Of a DNA stretch of 28,776 bases, positions 1-8,680 are shown one piece after another. A program made the position numbers and the translations under genes. The notes under the pieces are model-generated. The model had not been told where the DNA came from and did not search any database. It worked only from the letters and a program-made list of their open reading frames with translations. The stretch's first letter is position 1. Each line of letters opens with the position of its first letter. Source of the DNA: Fimbriimonas sp. (GTDB lineage Bacteria; Armatimonadota; Fimbriimonadia; Fimbriimonadales; Fimbriimonadaceae); NCBI GenBank assembly GCA_030447945.1, contig JAUJNV010000025.1:1-28776 (forward strand), written 5' to 3'.

Positions 1-713
1 GTGGTATGCGTCGGCTGCTGCGGGGGCTGGGGGGGGCGGCGCGGCCGGGGCAGGGGGAGGGGCGCGGGCCGGGCACGCCTGGGCTCGCCCCGCCCGGCGG
101 GCTCTCGCGCCGCACAACCGCCCACGCCCTGGCGCACCGGGCGCGGGGCCGTGCGTCCGTCGCGCCGGACGCGCTGCTCGCCACGCGGCTTTGGGACGTC
201 CGCACGCGCCATATCTCCGAGCTTTCCGCCTCCCAGGTGGCCGCCTGCGAGATCCTCGAACCTCTCACGAGCGGCGCCGACCTTCTCCTGATCGACGGCG
301 CGCTCGACCACCTCGACCCCTGGGCTCTGCGCGGGACGCTCGACTTCCTGCGCGGCCTCCGCTCCCACGGCGCGGCCGTGGTTTTTTCCACGCACCGACC
401 GGACCTCGTCGCGGCGGCGGACCTCGTTGTCGCCCTGAAGGACGGCCACGTCCGCTTCGCCGGAACCGTTCCGGACCTCCTGCGCGCCGCCCCACCTCAC
501 ACCCTTCACGTTTCGACGGAAAACGCTCCCGGCGTGCGCGCCCTCGTCGAGCCGTTCACCGTGAACGTTGAGGAAACCGAGCGAGGCCTCCGCCTCCAAG
601 CCCCCGAAGGCCAAGACCTCGCCGCCCGCTTACTGCTAGAAGGGTACGGAGACGTAAGGCTAATCGTCGTCCGCCCGCCGACGGTGGAGCAGGCGTTGCT
701 AAGGTTGTTGTGA
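1..713 (+). CDS. ABC transporter ATP-binding protein, 3' part
   Basis: This is the C-terminal part of an ABC ATPase; the Walker A end lies before the window. Visible in order are a weak signature motif (ELSASQ where LSGGQ is usual), a Walker B strand LLLID at about residue 93, a D-loop-like LDHLD, and the H-loop STHRPDL followed by the usual VVALKDGHVRFAG strand. The residue after the Walker B aspartate is Gly where the catalytic Glu is expected, so hydrolysis may be weak or lost. The tail with PTVEQALLRLL is typical of exporter-type ATPases. The first 50 or so codons are very rich in Gly and Arg and may be out of frame. The substrate cannot be told. The family call is firm; exact function is not. 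Confidence 0.7.
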   Translation, partial: GMRRLLRGLGGAARPGQGEGRGPGTPGLAPPGGLSRRTTAHALAHRARGRASVAPDALLATRLWDVRTRHISELSASQVAACEILEPLTSGADLLLIDGALDHLDPWALRGTLDFLRGLRSHGAAVVFSTHRPDLVAAADLVVALKDGHVRFAGTVPDLLRAAPPHTLHVSTENAPGVRALVEPFTVNVEETERGLRLQAPEGQDLAARLLLEGYGDVRLIVVRPPTVEQALLRLL

Positions 714-827
714 GGGGATTACGGGTCGAAGTGCGGTTGGCAGCTATGTCCGTTCATGTGCCGCTGACCTTGGAACGGCTGATCAACCGGCGCAACCGCC
801 CACTGATCAGCCGAGTAGCATAAAAGT

Positions 828-1268
828 ATGGATGCGGCGGCGGTGCGGCAGGAGCAGCTAGGTCATTCTGTGACCCAGGAAGAGGCGGCCTCCATGATCG
901 AGTTGTGGACGCGCCTCGACGAATCCGAGGCTCTACTGAAGCTAACGGACGTTAGCGAGGCGCTTCACATTTCCGAGGGGGAGGCGCAGGGGTTGCTTGC
1001 TCAGGTGCGGAGCAAGCCGACTAGCTCCGCACTCTCAACCTCGAGGGTACGCGTAACCGTCCTTCGCGGCTTGCTCGCCGTCTCCTTGTTCCTGGCGAGC
1101 TTGTTCATCGGTGGCTGCCTTGCCGACCTCCACTCGGGAGGACACCGCTTGACGGCGACAGACTGGCTAACCGCTGCCGCTTGCGCAACCTGGATTATCG
1201 TATGGCTCTGGTACTACCGCCGCCCGATTCGAAGAGTCATGGGGAAGGGGTTGCGAGGTAGTAGCTAG
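828..1268 (+). CDS. Hypothetical two-helix membrane protein
   Basis: A 146-residue protein that I do not recognise. The first 70 residues are soluble, charged and helical (TQEEAASMIELW, then LTDVSEALHISEGEAQGLL, which has the feel of a short helix-turn-helix). Two hydrophobic helices follow, at about 80-100 (GLLAVSLFLASLFIGGC) and 113-130 (WLTAAACATWIIVWLWYY), ending in an Arg-rich cytoplasmic tail. In-frame stops at 765, 780 and 804 rule out a longer start. A TAGCAT hexamer lies 6 nt before the ATG and there is no Shine-Dalgarno sequence, matching the leaderless pattern of other first genes here. A membrane-tethered regulator is possible but only a guess. Confidence 0.6.
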   Translation: MDAAAVRQEQLGHSVTQEEAASMIELWTRLDESEALLKLTDVSEALHISEGEAQGLLAQVRSKPTSSALSTSRVRVTVLRGLLAVSLFLASLFIGGCLADLHSGGHRLTATDWLTAAACATWIIVWLWYYRRPIRRVMGKGLRGSS

Positions 1269-1329
1269 CCGCGAACGCGGTGGCTGCGACGGCGATTCAG
1301 GCGGTGCTGCGTATCAAGCATTCTGAAAT

Positions 1330-1361
1330 ACCGTAATACCGTCACACCGTAACACCGCAGC
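1330..1361. repeat. Degenerate octamer repeat (ACCGTAAC type)
   Basis: Four consecutive 8-nt units (ACCGTAAT, ACCGTCAC, ACCGTAAC, ACCGCAGC) lie between the stop of the membrane protein and the stop of selB, which converge here. A GC-rich stretch at 1277-1312 with GCGGTG and GGCGGTGCTGCG pairs poorly with it as a possible opposite arm. It is one of six short-period repeat sites in the window. Confidence 0.6.
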
Positions 1362-1365
1362 TCCC

Positions 1366-3207
1366 TCACCTCTCATTCACCATCCGGTTGTCCCCTACCC
1401 GGGTTGTGAACCGAACGGCGTCGAGATACTCCAGCAACGGAATGACGTACTTCCGCGTAGTGCCGAGGGCGTCGCGTAGGGCGGAGGCGGGAAAGGGCTT
1501 GCCGCCGGCGATCTGGCGGATGCGGGCCTTGAGCGCTTCGAGCTGCTGGGGCGTGTAGTAGACGACGTCGCTCACCGACACCACCTCGCCCGCCTGCACA
1601 CCCAGCTTCAGGATCTCTTCCACCGCCTGCGGGGGGATGACGAGGGTTTGGGAGATGTCGTGGGGGGTTGGCGTGTTCACAGTCTCCCTCTCCAAGGCCT
1701 CCACGACGCGGTCCAGCAGGGTCCGCTGGCGCGGCGAGAGACGTACGCGGAAGGCGGGATCGCGCACACCCGTCCCCACGACCTCCAGCCGCCCCTCCGC
1801 CCCCAGGGCGGCGAGGATGCGGTCGAGCGGCTTGCCCGACCACGCGAGGTTCGCCTTCTGCACGACGCGCTCGCGGGGAACGTGGGCCTGCGTCGGGTTC
1901 TCCTCGTGGAGCGCGGCGAGGGCCGCCAAGAACCGCCGCACCCCCTCTTCGAACCCCGGCGGGGAGAGCCACAGCCCCGCGAAGCCGCGCAACTCGCCCG
2001 CCTTCGTCAGGGACTCGAACGTCTCCCCCAGCGCTTGGGGCGACTTGCCGAGCAGGCGGCACACTTCCTCCGTCGGCATCCCGTCCGGCATGTCGCCGAC
2101 CGCCTCCCGCACCGCGCCCACCAGGTCCTGCGCCTCCACGAGCCGGACCGTCTCGCCCTTACGCCGCACTTTCGCCTGGGGAACGACGACCCGCCCGCCG
2201 CACACGAGGTCGGGCGGGCTGTAGCGCCGCACCACGAGCGGCTGATCCACCGCCGCCGCCACGGGAGATTCCAATCGGAGCTGCACGAGGTCCGGCTCCC
2301 CCTCGCTGAGAAGGCCTTGCCGATCGCCTCCTCCGCGCCGATGGAGGAACGCGCACGCGCTGCCCGTGCCTGGGCTCGGCGACCCACCGCACCCGCGCAT
2401 CGATCACGCGCGTCTCGAAAATCGCGCCCGGCTCGCCCAGCGTCATCCCGCGCCGCACGTCCTCCAGCTTCACGCCTCCGAGGTTCAGCGCCGTTCGCCG
2501 GCCGGATTCGCTCGCCCCACGCCCTCACCGTGGGTGTGGATCGTGCGCACCCGCGCCTCCAGGCATGGCGGCTCCAAGAGCGCCCGGTCCCCTGCCTTCA
2601 CCGTCCCCCGCGCGGTGCCGGTGACGACGACGCCGTGCCCCTTCACGCTGAACGCGCGGTCTACCGGCGATACCAGGGCCCCGGACGCGCCTCCTCCCCC
2701 TCCTCCCAGCGCCGTCGCCAGCTCCGTCCGCAGGGCATCGAGCCCCTCGCCCGTGAACGCCGAAACCTCGGCCGATGGCGGCCGTCCCGAAGCGGCTCGC
2801 CGCCACCAGCTCCTCCACCTCGGCCCGCGCGATCTCCCGCACCTCCGCATCCGCGGGGTCCGCGCGGGTGAGGGCGGCGACGAGCCGCTCGACGGGCAGC
2901 AGCTCCAGGATCTGAAGGTGCTCTCGCGTCTGGGGCATCACGGATTCGTCCGCCGACACGCACAGCAGGGCCACGTCTACCCCGAGCGCCCCCACGAGCA
3001 TGTTCGTCAGGAACCGCTCGTGCCCCGGCCATCCACGATGGACACTCGCCCGACGCCCGGCAGTTCGATGTAGGCGAACCCCACATCGATCGTCATGCCC
3101 CGTTTTCTTCTCTTCGGGCAGCCGGTCGGCGTCGATGCCGGTCAGGCCTTGATCAGGGTCGTCTTCCCGTGGTCGACGTGCCCTGCGGTACCGATAGGTC
3201 TGGCCAT
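1366..3207 (-). CDS. selB: Selenocysteine-specific elongation factor SelB (frameshifted)
   Basis: SelB is the GTPase that carries Sec-tRNA to UGA codons marked by a SECIS element. The N-terminus reads MARPIGTAGHVDHGKTTLI (G1 loop). Then come the switch region EEKK..GMTIDVGFAYIELPG, the G3 loop GHERFLTNMLVGA, VMPQTREHLQILELL, and domain 2 with VKGHGVVVTGTARGTVKAGD. The intact last 300 residues hold the winged helices and the family tail TRKYVIPLLEYLDAVRFTTR. At least six single-base shifts occur (about 3150, 3105, 3030, 2800, 2520 and 2350). At 3030, adding one C restores DGPGH, so these look like sequence errors. SelB normally acts with selA, selC and selD; none is in the window. The ATG follows a CATAAT box by 8 nt. 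Confidence 0.9.
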
Positions 3208-3215
3208 GAGAGAGG

Positions 3216-3221
3216 ATTATG
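3216..3221 (-). promoter_or_regulatory. selB -10 box, leaderless-type
   Basis: On the minus strand CATAAT lies 8 nt before the selB ATG, and no Shine-Dalgarno sequence fits in between. Transcription would start at or next to the start codon. Confidence 0.45.
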
Positions 3222-3239
3222 GGGCGGAGGGGGTGTTCG

Positions 3240-3375
3240 GAGTGTTCGGGCGTTGGGGCGTTGGGCGTTGGGCGTTGGGCGGTTGGGCGTTGGGCGTTGG
3301 GGTAGCTTGTCCTTCCCTACGGGGGTTAACGATCCCTTCTCCCCCAACGCCTTAACGCTAACGCCTTCTCCCAAT
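3240..3375. repeat. Heptamer-repeat inverted arms (GGGCGTT type)
   Basis: The left arm at about 3248-3302 is a run of GGGCGTT units with occasional extra bases. The right arm at about 3340-3375 carries CCCAACGCC, TTAACGCT and AACGCC, its complement. The loop is about 35 nt. It sits between divergent genes, so it cannot be a terminator for either. Confidence 0.65.
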
Positions 3376-3561
3376 CCCTCTTGCCCAAGAATTCTCCAAC
3401 GCTCTCCTAAAGTAATTCAAGATGCTGTTCCTTGGCGTAGCAGGAAGGTGAAAAGTGCTCGCGCGCTGAACTTATCCAGTTCATTTCCGGAATCGCGGCC
3501 TTCGGGTGGTTCTTGACCTGATCTTTCTAGGTGAAGACCCGCCACCCACAGGAGGCATCGC

Positions 3562-3847
3562 ATGGCAACGAAAAAGAAGCTTTACGTCGGCAATCTTCCC
3601 TACGGAGTGACCGAGGCCCAGTTGGCCGCCCACTTCGCCCCCTTCGGTGGCGAGAACCCGGTCATCGTCGGCCATCGCAGCTTCCAGATTCGTCGACGTC
3701 GGCGAGAGCAAGATCAAGCAAGCGATCCAAGCGGGCGACGAGTCGCTCATGGACGGCAACAGCCTCATCGTCAACGAAGCGACCGAGCGCGAGGTGCGCC
3801 GCCACGTAGGCGCCTTCACCCCGCCCCTGAGACTGCCGCCGGACTGA
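3562..3847 (+). CDS. Single-RRM RNA-binding protein (one frameshift)
   Basis: A protein of about 94 residues consisting of one RNA recognition motif, like the small RNA-binding proteins of cyanobacteria and other bacteria. RNP2 is KLYVGNLPYGVTEAQLAAHF at the N-terminus. After a frame change near 3685 the RNP1 strand appears as FVDVGESKIKQAI, then the last strand LMDGNSLIVNEATERE and a short tail ending PLRLPPD. RNP1 normally reads GFGFV or similar; the break falls exactly there. A strong AGGAGG Shine-Dalgarno lies 6 nt before the ATG, so this gene has a real leader. It probably binds single-stranded RNA in stress or cold adaptation, which is inferred from the family. Confidence 0.85.
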
Positions 3848-3884
3848 GCTAGTCGCGCGGGATAGCGGCCGAGGGTTCTGAGCG

Positions 3885-4046
3885 CCCTATGCCCGCAGGG
3901 CATGTAGCCGTCGCCGCGTCGCGACGCCTGGACTAACCTTCGGCACGACATCGCCTACGGTCGACGCCAGAACCTGACATCGGCGCGCCCTACCTTAAGA
4001 AAAGCCCAGGCGTCGCGACGCGGCTACATGCCCTGCAGGCGTAGGG
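3885..4046. repeat. Long inverted repeat, REP-like
   Basis: Left arm 3885-3932 and right arm 4004-4046 are complementary over about 40 bases. They share GCAGGGCATGTAGCCG and CGTCGCGACGCCTGG; the left arm has five extra bases (TCGCC) between these blocks. The loop is about 70 nt. The left end contains GCCCGCAGGGC inside flanking AT/AT, the same core as the palindrome at 20930-20974, so the two may belong to one family. Confidence 0.7.
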
Positions 4047-4128
4047 GAGTGACCGTGAGGGACCTTCGCCCTAAAGCAATCTCACCTCCCGATCACACGT
4101 CTTTCATTTCCCCTTCATCTCCCGCTCA

Positions 4129-4167
4129 AAACGCGCTTCCTTGGCTTAAACGGGCTGCAAACGGGCT
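4129..4167 (+). promoter_or_regulatory. Three direct repeats AAACGSGCT
   Basis: Copies start at 4129 (AAACGCGCT), 4148 and 4159 (both AAACGGGCT). The last two are spaced 11 bp apart, about one helical turn, and lie 40-80 bp before the fasciclin gene. They could be regulator binding sites. Confidence 0.35.
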
Positions 4168-4180
4168 CAAATGAGTTGTG

Positions 4181-4197
4181 GTCGCCTTACCGGCGAC
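4181..4197 (+). promoter_or_regulatory. Small hairpin just before fasciclin Shine-Dalgarno
   Basis: GTCGCC, loop TTACC, then GGCGAC form a perfect 6-bp stem that ends 1 nt before AGGAGA (4199-4204), the ribosome site for the ATG at 4209. It could tune ribosome access or mRNA stability. Confidence 0.35.
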
Positions 4198-4208
4198 TAG
4201 GAGAACTT

Positions 4209-4751
4209 ATGAAGACAAAGACAATTGCACTCCTGGCCCTCTCGACCGTTGCGCTGGCTTCGGCGGGCGGGCAGGCGATGATGAACGTGATCGTGGGCGG
4301 CGCGCCGATGATGGGCTCGCGGGACATTGTGGACAACGCGGTGAACTCGAAGAAGCGGCGCTCGTGGCTGCGGTGAAGGCGGCGGGGCTCGTGAATACCT
4401 CGGAAAAGGCCCGTTCACCGTCTTCGCCCCGACGAACGACGCGTTCGATCGCGAGGGCACCGTCGACACCCTGCTTCAGCCCGCCAACAAGGCGATGCTG
4501 ACCAAGGTGCTCACGGCTCACGTGGTGGCGGGCCGGATGAACTCCAAGGCGATGCGAAAGCGATCCGCCAAGGGCGAGGCGTCGCGACCCTGCGCACCGT
4601 GAGCGGCGACACGCTGCGGGCTTCGATGAACGGCCCAACTAATGTGGTCCTGATGGACGAATCCGGAAATACCGCAACGATTTCGACCTACGACGTGCCC
4701 CAGCGCAATGGCGTGATTCACGTCGTGGACACCGTCCTCGTGCCCCGCTAA
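4209..4751 (+). CDS. Secreted fasciclin (FAS1) domain protein (frameshifted)
   Basis: FAS1 domains are extracellular adhesion modules. The start at 4209 follows AGGAGA and gives a signal peptide [21 protein letters not shown]. The domain then reads across at least three frames: [40 protein letters not shown] (the H1 box), [38 protein letters not shown] and finally [14 protein letters not shown] (the H2 box), followed by TAA. Breaks are near 4350, 4400 and 4560. Length about 180 residues is normal for a single-domain FAS1 protein. The family is clear; ligand and role are not visible. Confidence 0.85.
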
Positions 4752-4760
4752 GCGTTTCCC

Positions 4761-4775
4761 CTGACAGCCTGTCAG
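4761..4775. repeat. Short perfect palindrome
   Basis: CTGACAG C CTGTCAG, 7-bp arms, just after the fasciclin stop. It could be a small operator or a weak stem. There is no T-tract on either side. Confidence 0.35.
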
Positions 4776-4797
4776 TGGTTCGAGCCCAATCATCCCA

Positions 4798-6393
4798 TCA
4801 TCCTCCGGGCCGGGCCACCACAGGTTCCATCCAACCATCTACACGGATACCTACGAAGGCGCGCCCCCATGGGCAGCGAGTAACCGAGGGCTCTGGAAAG
4901 TGGCGACGAAGCCACGGTCCGGGGCCCTCGGCTCGTTGACCCCGCCGAACCGGCCTTCCCGACTCGCCGCCCGTCACCCTTGCCGCCTCGCACCACGGGG
5001 ACGCCGTTGACCAGCACGTGCGGGATGCCGCGCGTAGGCGTGGGGCTTCGGTGTATCGCGTCCGCGACGCGCCGCCAGTTCGAAGACGACGACGTCCGCC
5101 CACGCGCCGGGCGGGAGAACGCCTCGGTTCGCGATGCGAAGCGCGCGTTGCGGGGAGAGGAAGTGAGGCGCCGGATCGCGTCGGGCAGCCCAGTGCGTGC
5201 GCGCCCCGGACGTAGCGGGCGAGGAGCCGGGGCGTTGCCGTAGGAAGCGCGGGTGGGGGAGGCCGACGCCGGGGGACTGGACGGAGCCGTCGGAGGCGAC
5301 CATCGTGCGAGGATGGCGCAGGAAGGCGATCGGGTCCGGCTCGCTCATCGCGTGGAACACGCCCGACGCCCGCCCGCCGCTGATCTCCAGCACCCGCTTC
5401 CAGGCCCTCCGCCGGGCTTTGCCGGCGAGGCGCTGGCCGACCTGCGCGGGGTCGCTGGGATGGGTGGCGAGGGCGATGTGGCCGTAGTCGGGGAAGCCTC
5501 CGGCGCGGAGCTCGTCGACGCCTCCTTCTCGATACGGACCCGTTGCGCGGGGTCGGCGAGGCGCGCCTTGAAAGCGTCGCGCCCTCCCTCGCGCGCCCAG
5601 GCGGCGAGCAGGTTGCCTAGGCCCGTGCTGAATGCCGTGTACGTATAGACGTCCTGCGTCACGTCCACTCCTCCCTTGCGCGCTCGCTCAGTCAGCCCGA
5701 GCACCTCCGCGCTACGGCCCCAGGAGGCGCGGGAATCGAGCTTGAGGTGGGAGACGTGGACGGGGATGCGCGCGGCGCGGCCGACGGCGAAGGTCTCGTT
5801 CAGCGCGTCCACGATCCGAAGCCCTTCGCTGCGCATGTGGGTGGCGTAGATCCCGCTGTACCGCGCCGCGACCTTGGCGAGGGGCAGCGATCTCGTCCCC
5901 TTTCGCGAACGTGCCGGGGAGGTACTCCAGCCCCGTGCTGAGGCCGACCGCGCCGTCGCGCATCGCCTTGTCCACGGCCTCCCGCATCGCTGCCGCTCGG
6001 CGGGCGTCGGCGCCCGGTCGAAGCTGCCGCCCATCGCGGCGGAGCGTACGCTGTTGTGGCCGAAGAGGGTCGCGACGTTCAGGCTCTGCGGTTTCCCCTC
6101 CAGCGACCGAAGAACGCGCCCACGTCCATGACGGACCCGCCGCAGTTGCCCACGACGACCGTCGTCACGCCCTGCCGCACGAAGTTTTCCGCCCCAAGCC
6201 GACGGAGGACGTTCTCGGCGTGGGTGTGGACGTCTACGAAGCCGGGGCACACGATCATCCCTTGGCGCGGATCTCCCGCCGCCCCCGCTCTCGGATCGCG
6301 CCGATCTTCCCGATCTTGCCGCCGCGGATGCCAACGTCCGCGCGGTAGGCGGGAGCGGCCCGTGCCATCGAGAACGTCGCCGCCCCGGATCAC
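4798..6393 (-). CDS. N-acyl-D-amino-acid deacylase (frameshifted)
   Basis: A zinc amidohydrolase that removes the acyl group from N-acyl-D-amino acids. Family landmarks appear in order: VIRGGDVLDGTG near the start, GFVDVHTHAE (HxH metal site), VTTVVVGNCGGS (conserved metal Cys), NVATLFGHNSVRSAAMG, DGAVGLSTGLEYLPGTFA, GIYATHMRSEG and IPVHVSHLKL (metal His), DVTQDVYTYTAFSTGL, MVASDGS (catalytic Asp) and HVLVNGVPVVRGGK at the end. These lie in all three frames, with breaks near 6330, 6090, 6000, 5890, 5520, 5220 and 5000. The start is the GTG at 6393, with no better upstream ATG in frame. The true 3' end is uncertain, between 4798 and about 4940. It lies downstream of the GH4 gene on the same strand. 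Confidence 0.8.
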
Positions 6394-6463
6394 AGTGTCA
6401 TAGACCGGCGGCGCGAGGAGGAGGGCAGGGCGGGGACCATGGATGGAATGTTACATCGCTTGC

Positions 6464-6554
6464 TTTGCTCTGCGTGTCTTTGCATTGCGTGGCTTGGCAT
6501 GGCTCTTTCTAACGGAGGGCAAAGCAAGGCAAAGCCACACGGAGCCACGCAGAG
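6464..6554. repeat. Heptamer-repeat inverted arms (TTTGCGTG type)
   Basis: The left arm 6464-6512 reads like repeated GCTTTGC / TCTGCGTG / TTTGCATTGCGTGG units. The right arm 6520-6554 carries AAAGCAAGGCAAAGCCAC and CCACGCAGAGC, its complement. It fills the gap between the stop of the GH4 gene (6555) and the start of the D-aminoacylase gene (6393), which point the same way. Confidence 0.65.
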
Positions 6555-8100
6555 CTAGAGCGCCCGCTCTTTCGCCTTGTCGGTCTCGGCGGCGTTGTTC
6601 GTGGCCTTTGTGCGGTCCGCTTCCATATCCGCAACGGTCTTGGTGCGCAGGCGGGCGGCGCCTCGGTTGCCGTCTAATGTCGGCACGCGCAGTCCTTTCG
6701 CCAGACGCTCTTTCGCTCCCGATCGCCGACGCGTATTGGGGTAGCCAGGGCGTGCCCGCGACGAGCATCTCGTCGGCCATCTGCCAGATCTCCGGGGGAT
6801 CGCAGACCGCGCCGGTGAGAGGGTCCATCATGAGCGCTTGCTTCAGCAACGTCTCGTCGCCGCTCACCGCCGCCTCCACCGCGAGGCGCTGGACGGAGAC
6901 GGACGCGTGGCGCACCGCGGCGCAGCCCCGGGGAGGGTCGCCGACGCGGGGGATGGAGATGCCGTTCCGGTCGACGTAGCCGGGCAGCTCGGCGATGGCG
7001 TCGTCGGGGAGGTTGGCGATGGCGCCATCGTTCACCACGTTGAAGTGCCCGCGGTAGACGCGGCCCGTCTCCAGCGACTCGATGATGTAGGAGCCGTGCT
7101 CCTCGCCCCGGTCCTCCGGATTGAAGGTCCGGGGCGGGGCGGCCATCCAGTTCGGGAAGTCGTGCTCGAACCAGTTGCGGCCTTCGGTGCAGACGCGCAG
7201 GTAGCCCCCCGTTTCGCCGTTGATCCAGGACGATTCGAGGTCGATCCACCGCTCGATTTCTTGCGGGCGTTTCCGGTACCAGGGGACGTACTCGCTCAGG
7301 TGTCCGTTGCTCTCCGTGGAGTAGTAGCCGAAGCGGCGGAGCATGTCGATCCGCACCTTCTCCGTCTTCCGAAACTCCTCCACGCACTCGAACGCCTCCA
7401 GCAGGTGCGGCGCCATGTCCATCCCGCGCCAGCGGATCTGGACGTACCACGTCTGGTGGTTGATCCCGGCGCAGACGATGTCCACGTCCTTCTTCGTCAC
7501 GCTCTTCTCGGTCTCGCCGATATATCCGTGCTTCCGCCCCCAGGCGTCGATGGCGCGCGCGATCTGGGCGTGCCCGCCCTGCACGCCGTGGCAGAGCCCG
7601 ACCGTCTTCACGCCGCCGTACCGGTTGCACGCCCAGGTGAGCATGGCCATCGGGTTGGAGTAGTTCAGCAGGAGGCAGTCCGGCTTCGCCACCTCGCGGA
7701 TGTCGCGGCAAAAATCGAGGAGCGCCGGGATGCCGCGCTGCGCGTACATGATCCCGCCCGGGCCGAGCGTGTCCCCCACGCATTGGTCCACGCCGTAGCG
7801 CAGGGGGATCTCGATGTCCGTCTCAAACGCCTCCAGCCCGCCCACGCGAACGAAGCAGAGCACGTAGTCCGCACCCGCGAACGCCTCCCGCCGGTCGGTC
7901 GTGCTGTCGATCGTCGCGGGCAGCCCCGCCGCCTCCACGTCGCGCCGCACGAGGCTCTCGACCATTTCCAGGTTGTGGGCGTTGATATCCGTAAACGAGA
8001 ATCGCGCATCCCGCAACTCCGGCACCGCGAGGATGTCCCTCACGAGCGTCCGGGTAAACCCCACGCTCCCGGCGCCGATAACCGCGATCTGGATGGGCAT
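6555..8100 (-). CDS. Glycoside hydrolase family 4 (alpha-galactosidase/alpha-glucosidase type)
   Basis: GH4 enzymes use NAD+ and a divalent metal in a redox-assisted cleavage of glycosides. The Rossmann motif is VIGAGSVGFTRTLVRDIL at residues 7-24. The substrate loop LLLNYSNPMAMLTWA is at 143-157. Metal ligands are Cys170 in GLCHGVQGG and His215 in CAGINHQTWY. HLSEYVPWY follows. The sequence resembles the MelA/AglA branch, but specificity cannot be read. Near 6690 the frame slips: the uncorrected frame runs on to 6451 with a low-complexity tail, while the neighbouring frame gives KGLRVPTLDGNRGAARL and an Ala/Lys-rich helix ending in TAG at 6555, right where the repeat hairpin begins. I take 6555 as the true end. 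Length about 514 residues. Confidence 0.88.
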
Positions 8101-8125
8101 GGTGGGGAGGAGTTTACTGGAGAGA

Positions 8126-8198
8126 GGGCGTTGGGCCTTGGGTGTCGGGCGTTAGGGAGGATAATCTAAACGCCTAAGGCCCAACGCCCAACCCCCTA
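8126..8198. repeat. Heptamer-repeat inverted arms (GGGCGTTG type)
   Basis: Left arm 8126-8160 (GGGCGTTGGGCCTTGGG then TCGGGCGTTAGGGA) faces right arm 8168-8198 (AAACGCCTAAGGCCCAACG then CCCAACCCCCTA). The unit is the same as at 3240-3375. It lies between divergent genes, 5 nt before the GYF gene. Confidence 0.7.
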
Positions 8199-8203
8199 AT
8201 CCC

Positions 8204-8680
8204 ATGTACCAGATCATCAATCCGGACGGCTCCAAGTACGACCCCGTGGGGGTGGACGTTCTCCAGCGCTGGGCGCAGGAGAGCCGCATCCAGCCCGACA
8301 CGCCCCTGCTCGACTCCGTGCACGGCCAGACGATCCGTGCGGGCGACCTCACGGATCTGCAGGGATACTTCACGCCGGTCCCTTACGTGAACCAGGCCCC
8401 GTCGGGGCCGATGACGCCGGTGGGCGCAGGCGATCCCATGGTGTCCGTTGCGACGGGCCTGGCCATCGCGGCGATCTGCGTGGCGGTGATCGGCTGGATT
8501 CCGTGCCTCGGCTGGCTTCAGTATTTCGCGATCGGCCTCGGTATCGGCGCGCTGGTGCTCTCCCTCGTCCGAAACTCGCAAGGGTCGTCCGGCACGTACA
8601 CGACGCCCCTCGTCATGGCGAGCATCGCACTCGTGATCGGGATCCCGCGGTTCATCCTGGGTGGGTGGTGCGGCGTTTAG
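8204..8680 (+). CDS. GYF_2-domain membrane protein
   Basis: 158 residues. The N-terminal 60 residues match the bacterial GYF_2 pattern: MYQIINPDGSKYDPVGVDVL, then WAQESRIQPDTPLL and LQGYF. Such modules bind proline-rich peptides or act as adaptors. A Pro/Gly linker follows, then three hydrophobic helices at about 82-100, 106-124 and 135-152, similar to DUF4190-type membrane tails. The ATG lies directly after the repeat hairpin and has no Shine-Dalgarno. It overlaps the next gene slightly, suggesting cotranscription. Function unknown. Confidence 0.75.
   Translation: MYQIINPDGSKYDPVGVDVLQRWAQESRIQPDTPLLDSVHGQTIRAGDLTDLQGYFTPVPYVNQAPSGPMTPVGAGDPMVSVATGLAIAAICVAVIGWIPCLGWLQYFAIGLGIGALVLSLVRNSQGSSGTYTTPLVMASIALVIGIPRFILGGWCGV

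Larger units (their letters stand above)
3208..3561. other. Intergenic region between divergent selB and RRM genes
   Basis: No convincing gene. It holds the selB -10 box, the GGGCGTT repeat hairpin (3240-3375), an AT-richer stretch around 3400-3480, and the leader of the RRM gene with a TTGACC hexamer at 3513-3518 that could be a -35 element. No tRNA-Sec gene was recognised here. Confidence 0.6.
3848..4208. other. Intergenic region with repeats upstream of fasciclin gene
   Basis: No coding signal. It contains a long imperfect inverted repeat (3885-4046), three AAACGSGCT direct repeats (4129-4167) and a small hairpin before the Shine-Dalgarno (4181-4197). Confidence 0.6.

Noticed and set aside
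1648..2871. 407-codon open frame on the plus strand opposite selB
   Set aside because: Shadow of the selB winged-helix region; Arg/Pro/His-rich without domain features.
3248..3302. GGGCGTT repeats as a CRISPR array or tandem satellite
   Set aside because: Units are 7 nt with no spacers, degenerate, and have a complementary arm on the other side.
4774..4786. GGTTCGAGCCC, like a tRNA T-loop
   Set aside because: The flanking bases do not form a T stem, and no acceptor or anticodon stem fits around it.
6838..8169. 443-codon open frame on the plus strand opposite the GH4 gene
   Set aside because: It is the antisense shadow of a clear GH4 gene and its residues match no family; high GC leaves such frames open.
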